This document shows positions 18,154-28,676 of a stretch of DNA of 51,319 nt, piece by piece; within the stretch, counting starts at the first letter, position 1; the number at the start of each line of letters is the position of its first letter. The translations under genes and the position numbers were made by a program. Source of the stretch: a virus. The stretch spans positions 1 to 51,319 of IMG/VR virus record IMGVR_UViG_3300017782_000026, one strand, 5' to 3'. The notes below the pieces were generated by a model that did not search any database, had not been told where the DNA came from, and worked only from the letters and a program-made list of their open reading frames with translations.

Positions 18154-21100
18154 CTATTTAATAAGCCCTTGACCTAGAACGAAATCATCAATTGTATTTA
18201 GTGTACCGTTACCATTAGGGTTGTTGTTGCCCTTAACCAGACCGCCATTTTGTAAGAGTGTGACGCCGTTTTGACCAGAGGGTATAGCATTATAGAATCT
18301 CACCTCGACAGAAACATCATCAGCATTGGCAGTTACTGAAGTTATTACCCCGTATCTAGTGCTAGGCATAACGAATCCACCATGACCGTTAATTGAAACT
18401 TCCATACCAGGCACCAAATCTATTGGGCTACTAACATTCATTTTATATATTGCGTCTCTTTCTGGATTGTCTCCACCTAGGTCTACTTTAAACCCTTGCT
18501 GTGAACCATCACTTGTTGCTTGAACTGTTGTTTGCGTAGCGCCATTCTCATGAACATACCATAATCCACTTTTAATTGTAGCAATTTCTGCCATATATCT
18601 ATAACTACAAGACCAAGCAACACCTAAGTGAGTAGAGCCCTCTATATAGCCTGGGAATGAGCCCGGTGTAGTTGCTTCGTTGCCTCTTCTAGCATTATAT
18701 GCGCCTTGAAGAAGTGCGGGTGACATGAAACCTGTGTAAAGTTTAGCTTTCTCGCCTTCTAAAATCTGGAACGACCATTGACCTAAAGATGCGTCTAGAT
18801 TTACTGCTCCAATTGAGGATAAGTTAGTAAATTCTGCAGGTGCGTCAGTCGTTGTTCCAACAAACTCATTTGGAGAAACGACAGCACCACCACCCATTGC
18901 GCCGCCACTTATACAAGTGAATGTTTCGTTAGTCATACCGACTTTTGCGCCAGCCGCTACCCAGTTAGCCTCACCCCAAGTACCTGGGTTTACAATTCTG
19001 TATCTTTTACCTACTATTAGCGGTATACCAGTATTCCCATTAATATCTTTAATATTTGGTCCTGCTTGATTAGCATATACTTGAGTAGAGCCATCAGCAA
19101 GCTGTTGAACAAGGTTCAGTCTATAAACCAGTATCGCACTTTGCGCTGAAGTTGCAGTATAAGTTAAGTCAAATGGATCACCATTTTCTTGATAAGTAAA
19201 TCTATCGCCCTTATATGGACCTGCGGTTTCAGCGAACTTAACTATTGGGATGTTAATAGAATCGTATGTGGTATTAAGAATATCTGGGCTATCTAGGAAT
19301 TCATTAGCGGCTCCAATCAATACGTTTGGTGAAGAAACCAAAAACGTTGAGCCATATACATTCAAGCCTGATCCACACGCCCTAATAATGTTATTAGAAA
19401 CGATACCGTCTGATGTGACAGACACATCAACTGAACCGGCAAAGTTTTCAAACCTATTACCAATCACCATATTACTACGACCACCACCGATTGAGAGTGG
19501 AGTATCTAACTCTGGGTATCTATCAGTCACGCCACTATTGAGAACTTCACTTGTAGACATTCTGAATTCATTTGTAGATATTGCGAAAATACCACCGGCA
19601 ATCATATTCTTGAATCGACATCTATCGACTAGTATAGAATCCGATCCAACACCAAGATCAACAAGATAGTTGGCTGAATCGTCTACAGTATCAATCAATC
19701 TACACTGATTTTTCAAATTTCCGTCTAAGTCAATACCAAATATAGAAATAGTACTAGCGCCGGCACTTGTTTGCGATTTAACTAGAGAATTATCTGGAAC
19801 ATCTCCTCTATATGTACTCCAAGGCATTTTAGAAACTGTTGTGACATTCGCAGTACCAACTAAACCAAAATTATCTGGAACTCTGATGTGAGTTGCAATA
19901 TAATTTTTAGCATTCAGTGTGATACTTTTAGAGCCAGCGGCTGCCTTACCCTGAATCGCTTCGTTAATTTTTGCTGTATCATTATGAGCAATTTGGACTG
20001 TACGAGCCTGCCCATTAACTAAGAAGTTGTTAGGGTTAACAAATACTGTCTGATCAACGTCTGGAGTAGCTGTACCTAAAATGATATCGAAGTGTGTTGC
20101 ACTAAGTGCAACAGCCTTCACAGAAACATCAGCCCAACCTCTTAATCCCCCACTGTATACGGTTAATGGAAAGTGTGTAATATCATCGTACACGTTAGAT
20201 GTTGGGTTCTTCCCACTCCAAGCAGTGAAGTCAAATGTATTATAGTCTTGCCAAGTTGCATCGCCACTGAGGTCTTTAGGTCCTAATACAGCAAGCAGTT
20301 TGAAATCTAGATCAGTACCATCAATCTTTCTATAAATTATAATACCCTGATTATTGGGGTTAGGTAGACCAGAAAACTTTACAAAGTTGTTAGAATTGAA
20401 TGCGGTCATTGGATTGTTACCGCCATTCTCCAAAGAAACTGTGGTGGTAGGCGACAGAGGGCTTATCTTACCATCAATTAAATTGAAAAAAGCCATCCTA
20501 TACAAGAGTTGTACTGAACCGGCGCCAGACCCTGCACCAAATGGAGTGACACCCTCAATAGACAACTGAGGGGCAGCCGGAGAACTTGTTAGTAGTTCGC
20601 CATCTAATGATGCGCCAAAAAGTCTCAATATTTGACCAGCCTTATAGAACCTTGCTAGGCTCGTGTCCATAACTCTAATGACGTTAGACTCATTACTCTG
20701 ATTTATATTCTGAAAAATGCCTTGTACATCTTGAAGACTATCAATTACAAATCCACCATCGAATGTACTACTAAATTGATTAAACAGTTGACCAAACTTA
20801 GCATCAAGTCGTATGTCCACTCTCTCGTTGGTGAAGTATAGATTATCTGAGCCTTCACTCAAGAAGTCTGTAATCATAGTACGATCAGTTGCAAAGTTCC
20901 CTGTACGAGCAACAACTCGCATTGTGCCGGGTAGGTTGGCATCAGTCTCATTGTCTACATACGATATGTAATTGGTTGAGTTCTGTAGATCAGTCAAATC
21001 TACTGGAAGATCCGGTTTACCTGAGATGTTACCCCATGCCATAACATACTCACCGGTTCTATATTCACCATTGTAGTATAATGCGGAAGCATAGAGTGCG

Positions 21101-21330
21101 TTGTTTAGTGATGTATTTGCATTTATAGCATTTATTTTTGATACAATCGTAGTTGCTTTATTCTGTAAATTAGTATCTGAAAGAATAGCACTAGTGAACT
21201 CACCAAAGGTAATCTTGCTTGATGTACTTTCTGAAACATCTGTGATTGCTAGTAAATCACCATTAGTAATGGCGCCAGCAGTTATCTGAGTTAAATCGCT
21301 GAACTTCTTAGCTGAATATTCAATAGTCAT
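18154..21330 (-). CDS. Tailspike/fibre with right-handed beta-helix
   Basis: 1058 residues. The N-terminal region (AGAITNGDLLAITDVSE) resembles head-binding or attachment ends of marine phage fibres. A helical segment (DNLYFTNERVDIRLDAKFG) follows, and residues about 420-690 read as a parallel beta-helix: short strands with Asn/Gly turns, an LVGTANVTTVSKMPW segment, SIFGIDLDGNLKNQCRLI, VDRCRFKNMIAGGIFAI and MVIGNRFENF, the pectate-lyase-like pattern typical of tailspikes. Near residues 767-812 lies the recurrent small domain (LIVGKRYRIVNPGTWGEANW). Beta-helix spikes often bind or cut surface polysaccharide, but no catalytic Asp/Glu set can be assigned from sequence alone. AAAGGA ribosome site. 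Confidence 0.75.
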   Translation of the reverse strand: MTIEYSAKKFSDLTQITAGAITNGDLLAITDVSESTSSKITFGEFTSAILSDTNLQNKATTIVSKINAINANTSLNNALYASALYYNGEYRTGEYVMAWGNISGKPDLPVDLTDLQNSTNYISYVDNETDANLPGTMRVVARTGNFATDRTMITDFLSEGSDNLYFTNERVDIRLDAKFGQLFNQFSSTFDGGFVIDSLQDVQGIFQNINQSNESNVIRVMDTSLARFYKAGQILRLFGASLDGELLTSSPAAPQLSIEGVTPFGAGSGAGSVQLLYRMAFFNLIDGKISPLSPTTTVSLENGGNNPMTAFNSNNFVKFSGLPNPNNQGIIIYRKIDGTDLDFKLLAVLGPKDLSGDATWQDYNTFDFTAWSGKNPTSNVYDDITHFPLTVYSGGLRGWADVSVKAVALSATHFDIILGTATPDVDQTVFVNPNNFLVNGQARTVQIAHNDTAKINEAIQGKAAAGSKSITLNAKNYIATHIRVPDNFGLVGTANVTTVSKMPWSTYRGDVPDNSLVKSQTSAGASTISIFGIDLDGNLKNQCRLIDTVDDSANYLVDLGVGSDSILVDRCRFKNMIAGGIFAISTNEFRMSTSEVLNSGVTDRYPELDTPLSIGGGRSNMVIGNRFENFAGSVDVSVTSDGIVSNNIIRACGSGLNVYGSTFLVSSPNVLIGAANEFLDSPDILNTTYDSINIPIVKFAETAGPYKGDRFTYQENGDPFDLTYTATSAQSAILVYRLNLVQQLADGSTQVYANQAGPNIKDINGNTGIPLIVGKRYRIVNPGTWGEANWVAAGAKVGMTNETFTCISGGAMGGGAVVSPNEFVGTTTDAPAEFTNLSSIGAVNLDASLGQWSFQILEGEKAKLYTGFMSPALLQGAYNARRGNEATTPGSFPGYIEGSTHLGVAWSCSYRYMAEIATIKSGLWYVHENGATQTTVQATSDGSQQGFKVDLGGDNPERDAIYKMNVSSPIDLVPGMEVSINGHGGFVMPSTRYGVITSVTANADDVSVEVRFYNAIPSGQNGVTLLQNGGLVKGNNNPNGNGTLNTIDDFVLGQGLIK

Positions 21331-21351
21331 TTCTATTCCTTTGATTCTTTA

Positions 21352-22944
21352 TTAACTTACTCTTTTCCATATTGAACATAGAGCAAACTTAGGGTCTATG
21401 GGCATGGGTAGATTGTTTCCAGTTTTTTTCATTACAGCACCAACGAAGACATTCATTTCACCTGAAGTGTAGTCAGTCGCTTTACCAGTAGTTAGAAAAC
21501 CACTCATGGTAGTAACTCTATTATACATCCCCTGTTGAGCATCAGTGGCGTCAGTATTGTCGTAAGCATGATCATGAGAAGGTAGATTATCTATGTTTAT
21601 GTACGCTCTATCTGCACCACCTTGTGCGTTATTCGATGTATCTTGAGATGCGCCATAAGTAGATACATTTGCATATTGCCCAGAAAGGGAGTTAGTATTT
21701 ATCGGCCTAGGGTAGATCTCTATCTTATTACTCGCCGGCACTTGAACAACTAAATATCTACCAAGCGAACCATTGGTCGTACCCCAATCCCCTTCTATAT
21801 AATTATCACCCTCAAGAGCCTTCGTTATAGTCGGGCTGGCGTGTGATTGGATATTGTTTACCGAAACATATTCACCCACTTTGAACGAGTGGTTTGCACT
21901 AAGTGTCAGTTCAGCGGCTGCTCTGTAGATCTTAATAGGGTTACCACCTGAACCTGGCCCTTGAAGAGTACCAGTCGTTGTTCCATCAAGATTATCAGTG
22001 GTTGTTTCCCATACAGTGTCAGAATGCGAAGAAATGCCAATACCGGGGTCAAACCCCTTTAATGCTCTACCTTCTGCAAATCTCTCCCAAGATTGAGTAC
22101 CAGAACCAACTCCAAGAATAGTATAGGGGTTGCTTGTACTAGTTGTTGTGTACAAACAGCCTACTGGATATACTGCATTCAATACCGCATCGATGCCTGC
22201 TTGAGTAAGTCCACCCGCAGTACCGCTAGTGTTACCAGTGACATTACCAGTTACATCACCCTGAACGCCACCATTTGCAGTAATAAGACCAGATGCAGTT
22301 ACAGTCGAGAATGCGGCAGTCGTTGCTGTCGTACCACCTATAACAGTATTATCAATACTACCACCATCAATATCAACAGTAGTGAAGTTACCGGCCGCCG
22401 CTGTGGTTGAGCCAATAATAGTATTGTTAATTGTGCCACCACTAATAGTCACTGCATTAGCTGTTAATGTACCACCTGTAACTGTTAAGTCATCATCAAG
22501 AGTAACACTTGCAGGCATCATCCCATTACTTATTTTAAGGTTACTAGTTATAGCAGTAGTAGAAACAGTAAGATGATTAGTACCATCACTAAAGCCTACT
22601 GTCGTATGACCACTATTGGTTGCTATCTTCCAAGTATCACTACTGGCAAGTTTAAATTGTAACTTACCTTCTCCAGACGCCTTGTTGACTGCTATGCTAT
22701 CTGATGCGTTCAGTATACCAGAAAAATTGACTGTTGTTTGACCATCCAGTGGTGCTATGGTCGGTACCTTCAGTGTATTTGTATTGCTACCGAAAGTAAA
22801 GTCTCCAGTCAACCCAATATTAGACGCAACATTATTTGAGTCTAATGTGAAGGACTGCCCAGCAAAAGACACAAGATTATTTGTTATCTGTCTCCACTCA
22901 TCGAAAGTCTTGGCTGTAGTTACTTGATCTATTACTATACTCAT
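21352..22944 (-). CDS. Tail-collar-type fibre protein (short tail fibre-like)
   Basis: 530 residues. The C-terminal half has the phage tail-collar signature: AVYPVGCLYTT, then WERFAEGRALKGFD, then INIDNLPSHDH, ending LCSIWKRVS. SHDH-type histidines in this family (T4 gp12 and relatives) bind metal or lie in the receptor-binding head. The N-terminal half contains two or more tandem beta repeats of the form GG.I(N/D)NT(I/V)IG.TTA..A.F.TV (about residues 168-220), then GNVTGNTSGTAGG, likely a trimeric fibre shaft. The start codon sits in an ATGA overlap with the upstream 62-residue gene. It probably supplies the short or side tail fibre. Confidence 0.82.
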   Translation of the reverse strand: MSIVIDQVTTAKTFDEWRQITNNLVSFAGQSFTLDSNNVASNIGLTGDFTFGSNTNTLKVPTIAPLDGQTTVNFSGILNASDSIAVNKASGEGKLQFKLASSDTWKIATNSGHTTVGFSDGTNHLTVSTTAITSNLKISNGMMPASVTLDDDLTVTGGTLTANAVTISGGTINNTIIGSTTAAAGNFTTVDIDGGSIDNTVIGGTTATTAAFSTVTASGLITANGGVQGDVTGNVTGNTSGTAGGLTQAGIDAVLNAVYPVGCLYTTTSTSNPYTILGVGSGTQSWERFAEGRALKGFDPGIGISSHSDTVWETTTDNLDGTTTGTLQGPGSGGNPIKIYRAAAELTLSANHSFKVGEYVSVNNIQSHASPTITKALEGDNYIEGDWGTTNGSLGRYLVVQVPASNKIEIYPRPINTNSLSGQYANVSTYGASQDTSNNAQGGADRAYINIDNLPSHDHAYDNTDATDAQQGMYNRVTTMSGFLTTGKATDYTSGEMNVFVGAVMKKTGNNLPMPIDPKFALCSIWKRVS

Positions 22945-23129
22945 TTAGTTATCTCTTTAACTGTTTTTTCTAATAAAACCATAGCAGACTCTAACTTACA
23001 TATTTTCTGCTCTAATCCTTTGATATATTTATCTTGTTTGCGTTTTGCTAATGCAGCCTTATACGCACTTGTATCAGTATTAATGACACCAGCCCCGCTA
23101 TTAGATGCTGTATATGCAGAATTTTCCAT
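22941..23129 (-). CDS. Coiled-coil microprotein, unknown function
   Basis: 62 residues, sandwiched between the DUF4815 gene and the collar-type fibre gene with overlapping codons on both sides (TAATG upstream, ATGA downstream), which supports a real, co-translated gene. The N-terminal third is Ser/Ala/Thr-rich and probably disordered. The C-terminal half is a Lys-rich heptad helix (LEQKICKLESAMVLLEKTVK) that should form a coiled coil. It may act as a fibre chaperone or as a trimeric connector between the DUF4815 protein and the fibre. No family was recognised. Confidence 0.7.
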   Translation of the reverse strand: MENSAYTASNSGAGVINTDTSAYKAALAKRKQDKYIKGLEQKICKLESAMVLLEKTVKEITK

Positions 23130-26100
23130 TATGTTAACGCTATTGCTCTGTAGTCATATATGTGTGGGAAAAGATTCACATCTGGAACAATACCACTAAA
23201 TCTAGGGTTATTTAACTCTGATTCAGACGAAGTATTACCATGTCTTAATACAAACTTCAACTGGAAGGTGCTGTATTCTAAAGAGTCTACCGTTTCTGGT
23301 AAGTTATATTCAAACTGTCTATAATCTTTTGTATTACTGGTGTTTGAATATAAGTCTGGATTCTTATTCGTTAACTGATACCACTGCCCCTGATCTTCAC
23401 CTTGAATAGTTGGATATGTAAATCTCCCATACACATCGACAAATGTACCTGCAGGTCTGTAAGCCGCAAGATATACTCTCATTCCTACTGCATTCAAGTC
23501 TTCTTTTAGAATAACCTCTTTAGTCACCCAATTAGATGTAGACAATTCAGTGTTTGTGATATGATATTCATAACCTTGAATCTCAGACAACTCCTTATCT
23601 ATAATAGGTGTCGCCGTAGAAACACCATTGTTAGATAACTCGACACGAATCTTAAAGTCTTGTGATGCTGAAGGGTTGCTTTCAACATGACTTTTACTAT
23701 GCACTGATCTAATATTATTTGTCGTATAAACATTAGCCTTTTTATCAATCTCCTTATCAATCAACCCATCGCCCTTCAATAGAGAAAGACTTGTGTTGGT
23801 AGTAAGAGAGTCTGCAACATAAATCTGTGGTTGGAAATACGAAATCTTTTGAGACTTAACACCATTTATGCCTGCAGAAGCACCACTATCAGAGCCCTGT
23901 ACAATCTGAGAGTTAGGTCTAGCCATACCACTGGAAGCAGAGTTACCCTCATCAGTACACACGAACTGAACACCGACAGCAGGGGTAACATTCTGACTCA
24001 CACCTGCATTACGCCAATCAGCATTTGAAGTATCACCCTGACTTACGTCAGTAATTGTATAGGTAGTACCTACATCGAAAGAGCCCATTTGAACTGGTGC
24101 TTCATCGTCAAGATAGTTAGTAGTTACTGCGGAGCTTCCTCGTAAAAATATCTCATGTGGTTTTCTTGGGTTAAAGTGAGAAACCTTACCCGCAACTACT
24201 AGAGTCACTTGAGCAGACAATGTAGCTTCTGAGAAAGGCGTGTCCACAGTAAAGACCTTGACAGCAGCCTCTGTATCAACATTTAAGACCTTGGCTAGAA
24301 TGAAGTCCGTGGCTGTATTATTTTCTATGTGTATATAATCACCGATAGATATCCCCGGTGAACCGGAAATTGTAATTATGTTAAGATCATCACCACTAAC
24401 ACTTGCACTAAACGTCTGCGATTTCTTAACATATGCGATTTCGTCTACCAAGAAATTTCCACTAACATCTCTAATATTAATAAACTCGGGGTCATTCGGC
24501 TCTAGGTCTACTGTTGAGTTGGTCGTAGAGAAGTCATAGCGATTTATCGAAAACTTAATGTCCTCGTCTTGATAAGACTTCCATGCACTATCGTTTGTTG
24601 ACGTAAATAGAACGCCATCACCCCAGTCATTAGTAATAGCAAGCTGAGTTGCAACGGAACCCTTAGACTTACTAATCTCACCAACTTTTGCAGTATGGAT
24701 TAAGTAGTCTGGTGAGTTAGCATCCGGTATAACTACGAACGAATATTCTTTATCTGCGTTCAGTCTAACAGGATTGTCGAACGTAAATTTGGTAGCCATA
24801 GTACCATCATCAGACACATAAACCTCTGATGGTTCATGATGTTTGCTTGCGAATGGTAGTACATTCTTAGACGGGTAACCATTTTGAACTTCTCGTATTT
24901 GTAATGTCACCCCAGTTGTTGCACTCTTTCTCTTAAAGTATACGTCAATATCACTAATAAATGCTACATTACTACCTTCTGTGCTAGAAGATTTAACTTT
25001 AAATGTTTGTGCAATCGGGTCACCGATTCGTCTAGTGACTTCTCTCTGGACAATATCTATCTGAGTGTCGAAGTCTACAGTTCTTGTGGTCATACTCACA
25101 GAAGACTTATTGACTGCAAAGTTATACCCTCTATATGTCGCTTTACCATATGAGGTAGAGCCAGACTCTATAGAGTTGTACTCATCAACATCCACAACTT
25201 CAAGTACGTTCTCACCAACAAAGAAAGTTTCTGCGGGTATCATAAAGACAGCCGCCAAGACACCATTAGAATCACTTCTTACTACTCTACCCTTACTTCT
25301 GCGCCAAGAACTAGAAACTCTTTTAACATCGAGAGTAGAACTATTGCGTCTACCAAATCTAATATTTCTGGCGGGCGCAACGTGTTCGTTAACATCAACC
25401 TCGTCAAAGAAGAAGTAGTGACGAGTTGATGGTCTTAAACCAGTGATAAGAATCTTAATTTCCTTTCTTCTCAGATAAGGCTTCATATTCACATCAGTAA
25501 CGAAATTACCCACCGCCTGATTTAGTTGACTAGAACTACTAGTCAAAGATTTGGTTTCAATGTCTTGAAGGAATGTTCCAGTTCTAACTCTTCGTCTACC
25601 ACGCCTAGTTCTCTGAGTGCTTATTCGCTCCTCGCTGAGAAGTTCTTCACTTGTAATCGGCATGATCTCTTGGATATTATCGAGCAAATCCAACATTGGA
25701 CCTTCTATATCAATCTCTAAATTAACTTCTGGATTCTTAATTACGTCATACCCAGAGTCAAAAGGTGGATCAATAATAGTTCTACCTCTAAAGTCATAGA
25801 AGTTAGACACACAGTTTCTGAAAGAAGTTGCGTAAGGCTGATTGATAACATTGACATTAGTTCCAGTTTTAGCCATAGTCACAACATCTGGGAAAGACAA
25901 TTGTACGCCATCACCAGTAGACGCTTTTAAGTCTACAGGGAATTGTTTCACAGAAGGTGTTACAACTGTTCTACCTCTGTCAAGCGAAGATTTAAACTCT
26001 GGATCAAGAATATCTGCTAATTGAACATTGGCAAATGCGTCTGCTAAAATACCATTCTTAAATCTGTCTGCGCCATTTTCATCGGGTATTAGCATACTGT

Positions 26101-28660
26101 TTGTTTCTGCTTCAAGAAGACTCAAAGAGACAATATCGACAAGAGAGTCGATTCTTTTCTCGATTCTACCGATGTCTTCCATTCTATAATTTTGTGTCGA
26201 TACGTCAGTGACAGTAATTTTACCTGGTCCTGTTATACGACTAGTAGCACCGGGTATCTTAATATTGGCAAGTCGATATAAGGAATCTAGTTTGGGTGCT
26301 TTGGGATTTTCATCTTCACCACCTTTGATCAATTTGACATTAGAATACTCGTCAAGAACAACACTATCCATTCTAGCCATAAAGTATGTCTGATCGGAAG
26401 ATATTGTTGAGTTTAGTGCGGGTACTATTTCTCTGGGCGATATTACCAATTCAGATGCAGTTACAATATCAGCATTAGCGCCAGTAGAAGGTGTAACCAT
26501 ATTTCTGGCATAAGGTCTGAAGTCAAAACAGTCTAATAGATTGTACTCTCTTGCTTCCTTAGATACATATGCTTGTATCAGATGTTTTTCATCTTCTGAT
26601 ATAGATTCATAGCTATCTACTGAAAGATAACCACCATTGACACTGGTATTTCTTCTTAGATACTTAAATCGTATAAGAAGATCATTATTTAGAAGTTCTT
26701 CACCTGCTCCCAAAGCTATATAAGATATGTCATAGAATCCATCTTTTTGATTACTAACCAATCTGAATTTAGAAGTTACGTCTTCACTACCATCCGCCTG
26801 ACTACCAAACTGAGTCTGAATGGATACTATTTCTACTACGTTAGGAACACCAAGCAGTGCTTTCTTAGTAGAAGAATTGTATATAGACTTGACGTAAACA
26901 GTTTCTAATGATAATGTGTCTTCCTCTACAGCATCTACTCTGTCATAGTATAAAGCAGAACTTGAAGCACTACCTAGAGTTACAGAAACTTCATTGTCGT
27001 CAGCATATGAACTACCTGTTACTTCAATAAGCGAACCTGTTGTACTTACTGCAACCATATTACCAGTTAACGGAAATCCATCAGCCGCTGATAATGTCAC
27101 TGAGTTACCGCTTATACTTTGCCTAATTCTTCTGGTAACAGAGACATTAGCGTGAGTACTCATGCCGTCTTTACCTGTGTCAAATATCATGCAACCTTTA
27201 TTACTCTCATACAATTTTGCTGCCTGAGTACCTGTGGTTGCAGATTTAGTTGTTGCAAATGTTCCAGTAGAAGAATCAAACCCAGTATCTTCTCTGTAGA
27301 GTCTTATATTATTTTGACTTGATATACCTATCTGGTTAGGTGCTGTAGTTTCTTGCCCAGCAATTTTTGTGATTGCATAAACATATATTCTACCGACTGT
27401 TCCATCTGTAGTGATGTTTGATATACCACATCTACCAACTAATGTTCCGTTATTGAATAGTAGATATAGCCCAGTCTCTCCACCGGTTAAAACGAAGGAT
27501 GGTAAAGATTCGCCAGGCGATCCATTAAATTCATAATACTGCCCATATGAAACACCAGTACGCTGACCGATTTTAGATTGAGTTGCTGTAAGCGGGTCTA
27601 TTTCTAGCTTGGTTGGAGATACTTTAGTGATCTCTTTACCATAAATGTATGCTTTGCCCGGTTGTAATACTGCATAGGCTGTATTAGCTTCTCTTTCTAG
27701 AGTTACATTAAGTCCATTTACCACATAGTTACCAGACTCTTCATATGTTCTTCTTGCTAACTCATTTCCAATGATATTAAATTCGGTTCGATCACGAATA
27801 CGAACTGGCTGTCCACCAACATATCTGATTAGAGAAAAGAACTCTGTGGGCTCTGCGCTAGTTGGGTACGATACTAGTGTAGGTACAAGCTGTAGTCTAT
27901 CAGCACCTGGTGCATTTTCATTGTTAAATCCAGAAGCGTTATCGAGAAGAGTTGTGTCCTGATCGGAGTCAATAAGATTTTCTTTTATCGCAAATCCTAC
28001 TGACACATTACCCGGCACATTACTATACTTGTTTGCAATTATGAATTGATTGTCAACAAAGATGAAGTGCCCTTTCTGATAGATGACACCCTCTTCACAA
28101 GATATACCAAATGATCTACCTTCATGTCCGCTTGCGTCATTGACAGTAACAGAGCCAACAACACCACCGTTGCTGTCTCGTATCGTTAGAATCTCACCCT
28201 GTATAAATCTCTTTACGTCTACGTCATTATCTTGATTAGAGTTTAGATACTTGACGTAGAATGTTTTTAAATCTGGTGCTTGAGTTTGGAATCCATTCTC
28301 ACCCTTAATGACCTCTGCTGTTAGACCAGAAGTTGAGCCCTGAACAGTGAATGTGGTTGTAGTTCCGTCATCATTGATAACTTGATCGTAAACTGCTGGG
28401 TTGGAAAATCCAACCTTATCGTTTAACTTCACAAAGAAAAGATCATCACGAGCAGTCAAGTTAACACCACTAATGATAGTACCTTCTTTGTATATGTTCG
28501 AACCGAATCTCTCTACCTGTTTCTGTAGAATGGTTTGAAGCTGAGTCAATTCTCGTGCTTGAACAGCCTTCGCTGGCTTGAACAGAACCTTATTGAACTG
28601 TTTAGCCTCGTCAAAGTCATCGTAGTACGGATCTACATTTAAGTCTGTGTTAATACCCAT
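23129..28660 (-). CDS. Giant DUF4815-type baseplate structural protein
   Basis: 1843 residues. The N-terminus (NTDLNVDPYYDDFDEAKQF, then VQARELTQLQTILQKQVERF) is the DUF4815 signature found in large structural proteins of marine T4-like phages, often annotated as a gp10-like wedge or tail pin. Repeated beta domains follow: FLVDEIAYVKKSQTF, then DYIHIENNTATDFILAKV, and a copy of the recurrent small domain (FDVGTTYTITDVSQGD) near residues 1525-1570. An Arg-rich patch (RTRRGRRRVRTG) lies near residue 1015-1030. The C-terminus reads SGIVPDVNLFPHIYDYRAIA. It lies between gp8 and the fibres, consistent with the periphery of the baseplate linking wedges to fibres. GGAAGAG ribosome site. Confidence 0.85.
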   Translation of the reverse strand: MGINTDLNVDPYYDDFDEAKQFNKVLFKPAKAVQARELTQLQTILQKQVERFGSNIYKEGTIISGVNLTARDDLFFVKLNDKVGFSNPAVYDQVINDDGTTTTFTVQGSTSGLTAEVIKGENGFQTQAPDLKTFYVKYLNSNQDNDVDVKRFIQGEILTIRDSNGGVVGSVTVNDASGHEGRSFGISCEEGVIYQKGHFIFVDNQFIIANKYSNVPGNVSVGFAIKENLIDSDQDTTLLDNASGFNNENAPGADRLQLVPTLVSYPTSAEPTEFFSLIRYVGGQPVRIRDRTEFNIIGNELARRTYEESGNYVVNGLNVTLEREANTAYAVLQPGKAYIYGKEITKVSPTKLEIDPLTATQSKIGQRTGVSYGQYYEFNGSPGESLPSFVLTGGETGLYLLFNNGTLVGRCGISNITTDGTVGRIYVYAITKIAGQETTAPNQIGISSQNNIRLYREDTGFDSSTGTFATTKSATTGTQAAKLYESNKGCMIFDTGKDGMSTHANVSVTRRIRQSISGNSVTLSAADGFPLTGNMVAVSTTGSLIEVTGSSYADDNEVSVTLGSASSSALYYDRVDAVEEDTLSLETVYVKSIYNSSTKKALLGVPNVVEIVSIQTQFGSQADGSEDVTSKFRLVSNQKDGFYDISYIALGAGEELLNNDLLIRFKYLRRNTSVNGGYLSVDSYESISEDEKHLIQAYVSKEAREYNLLDCFDFRPYARNMVTPSTGANADIVTASELVISPREIVPALNSTISSDQTYFMARMDSVVLDEYSNVKLIKGGEDENPKAPKLDSLYRLANIKIPGATSRITGPGKITVTDVSTQNYRMEDIGRIEKRIDSLVDIVSLSLLEAETNSMLIPDENGADRFKNGILADAFANVQLADILDPEFKSSLDRGRTVVTPSVKQFPVDLKASTGDGVQLSFPDVVTMAKTGTNVNVINQPYATSFRNCVSNFYDFRGRTIIDPPFDSGYDVIKNPEVNLEIDIEGPMLDLLDNIQEIMPITSEELLSEERISTQRTRRGRRRVRTGTFLQDIETKSLTSSSSQLNQAVGNFVTDVNMKPYLRRKEIKILITGLRPSTRHYFFFDEVDVNEHVAPARNIRFGRRNSSTLDVKRVSSSWRRSKGRVVRSDSNGVLAAVFMIPAETFFVGENVLEVVDVDEYNSIESGSTSYGKATYRGYNFAVNKSSVSMTTRTVDFDTQIDIVQREVTRRIGDPIAQTFKVKSSSTEGSNVAFISDIDVYFKRKSATTGVTLQIREVQNGYPSKNVLPFASKHHEPSEVYVSDDGTMATKFTFDNPVRLNADKEYSFVVIPDANSPDYLIHTAKVGEISKSKGSVATQLAITNDWGDGVLFTSTNDSAWKSYQDEDIKFSINRYDFSTTNSTVDLEPNDPEFINIRDVSGNFLVDEIAYVKKSQTFSASVSGDDLNIITISGSPGISIGDYIHIENNTATDFILAKVLNVDTEAAVKVFTVDTPFSEATLSAQVTLVVAGKVSHFNPRKPHEIFLRGSSAVTTNYLDDEAPVQMGSFDVGTTYTITDVSQGDTSNADWRNAGVSQNVTPAVGVQFVCTDEGNSASSGMARPNSQIVQGSDSGASAGINGVKSQKISYFQPQIYVADSLTTNTSLSLLKGDGLIDKEIDKKANVYTTNNIRSVHSKSHVESNPSASQDFKIRVELSNNGVSTATPIIDKELSEIQGYEYHITNTELSTSNWVTKEVILKEDLNAVGMRVYLAAYRPAGTFVDVYGRFTYPTIQGEDQGQWYQLTNKNPDLYSNTSNTKDYRQFEYNLPETVDSLEYSTFQLKFVLRHGNTSSESELNNPRFSGIVPDVNLFPHIYDYRAIALT

Positions 28661-28676
28661 GTGTTATTCTCTTCCC

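Noticed and set aside
19250-19669. 139-codon open frame on the plus strand opposite the beta-helix spike
   Set aside because: Antisense to a well-supported gene, no ribosome site and no recognisable motif.
22291-22440. CRISPR-like or tandem DNA repeat
   Set aside because: The repetition is a protein-level repeat in the fibre shaft (GG.I.NT.IG.TTA), with degenerate DNA and no spacers.
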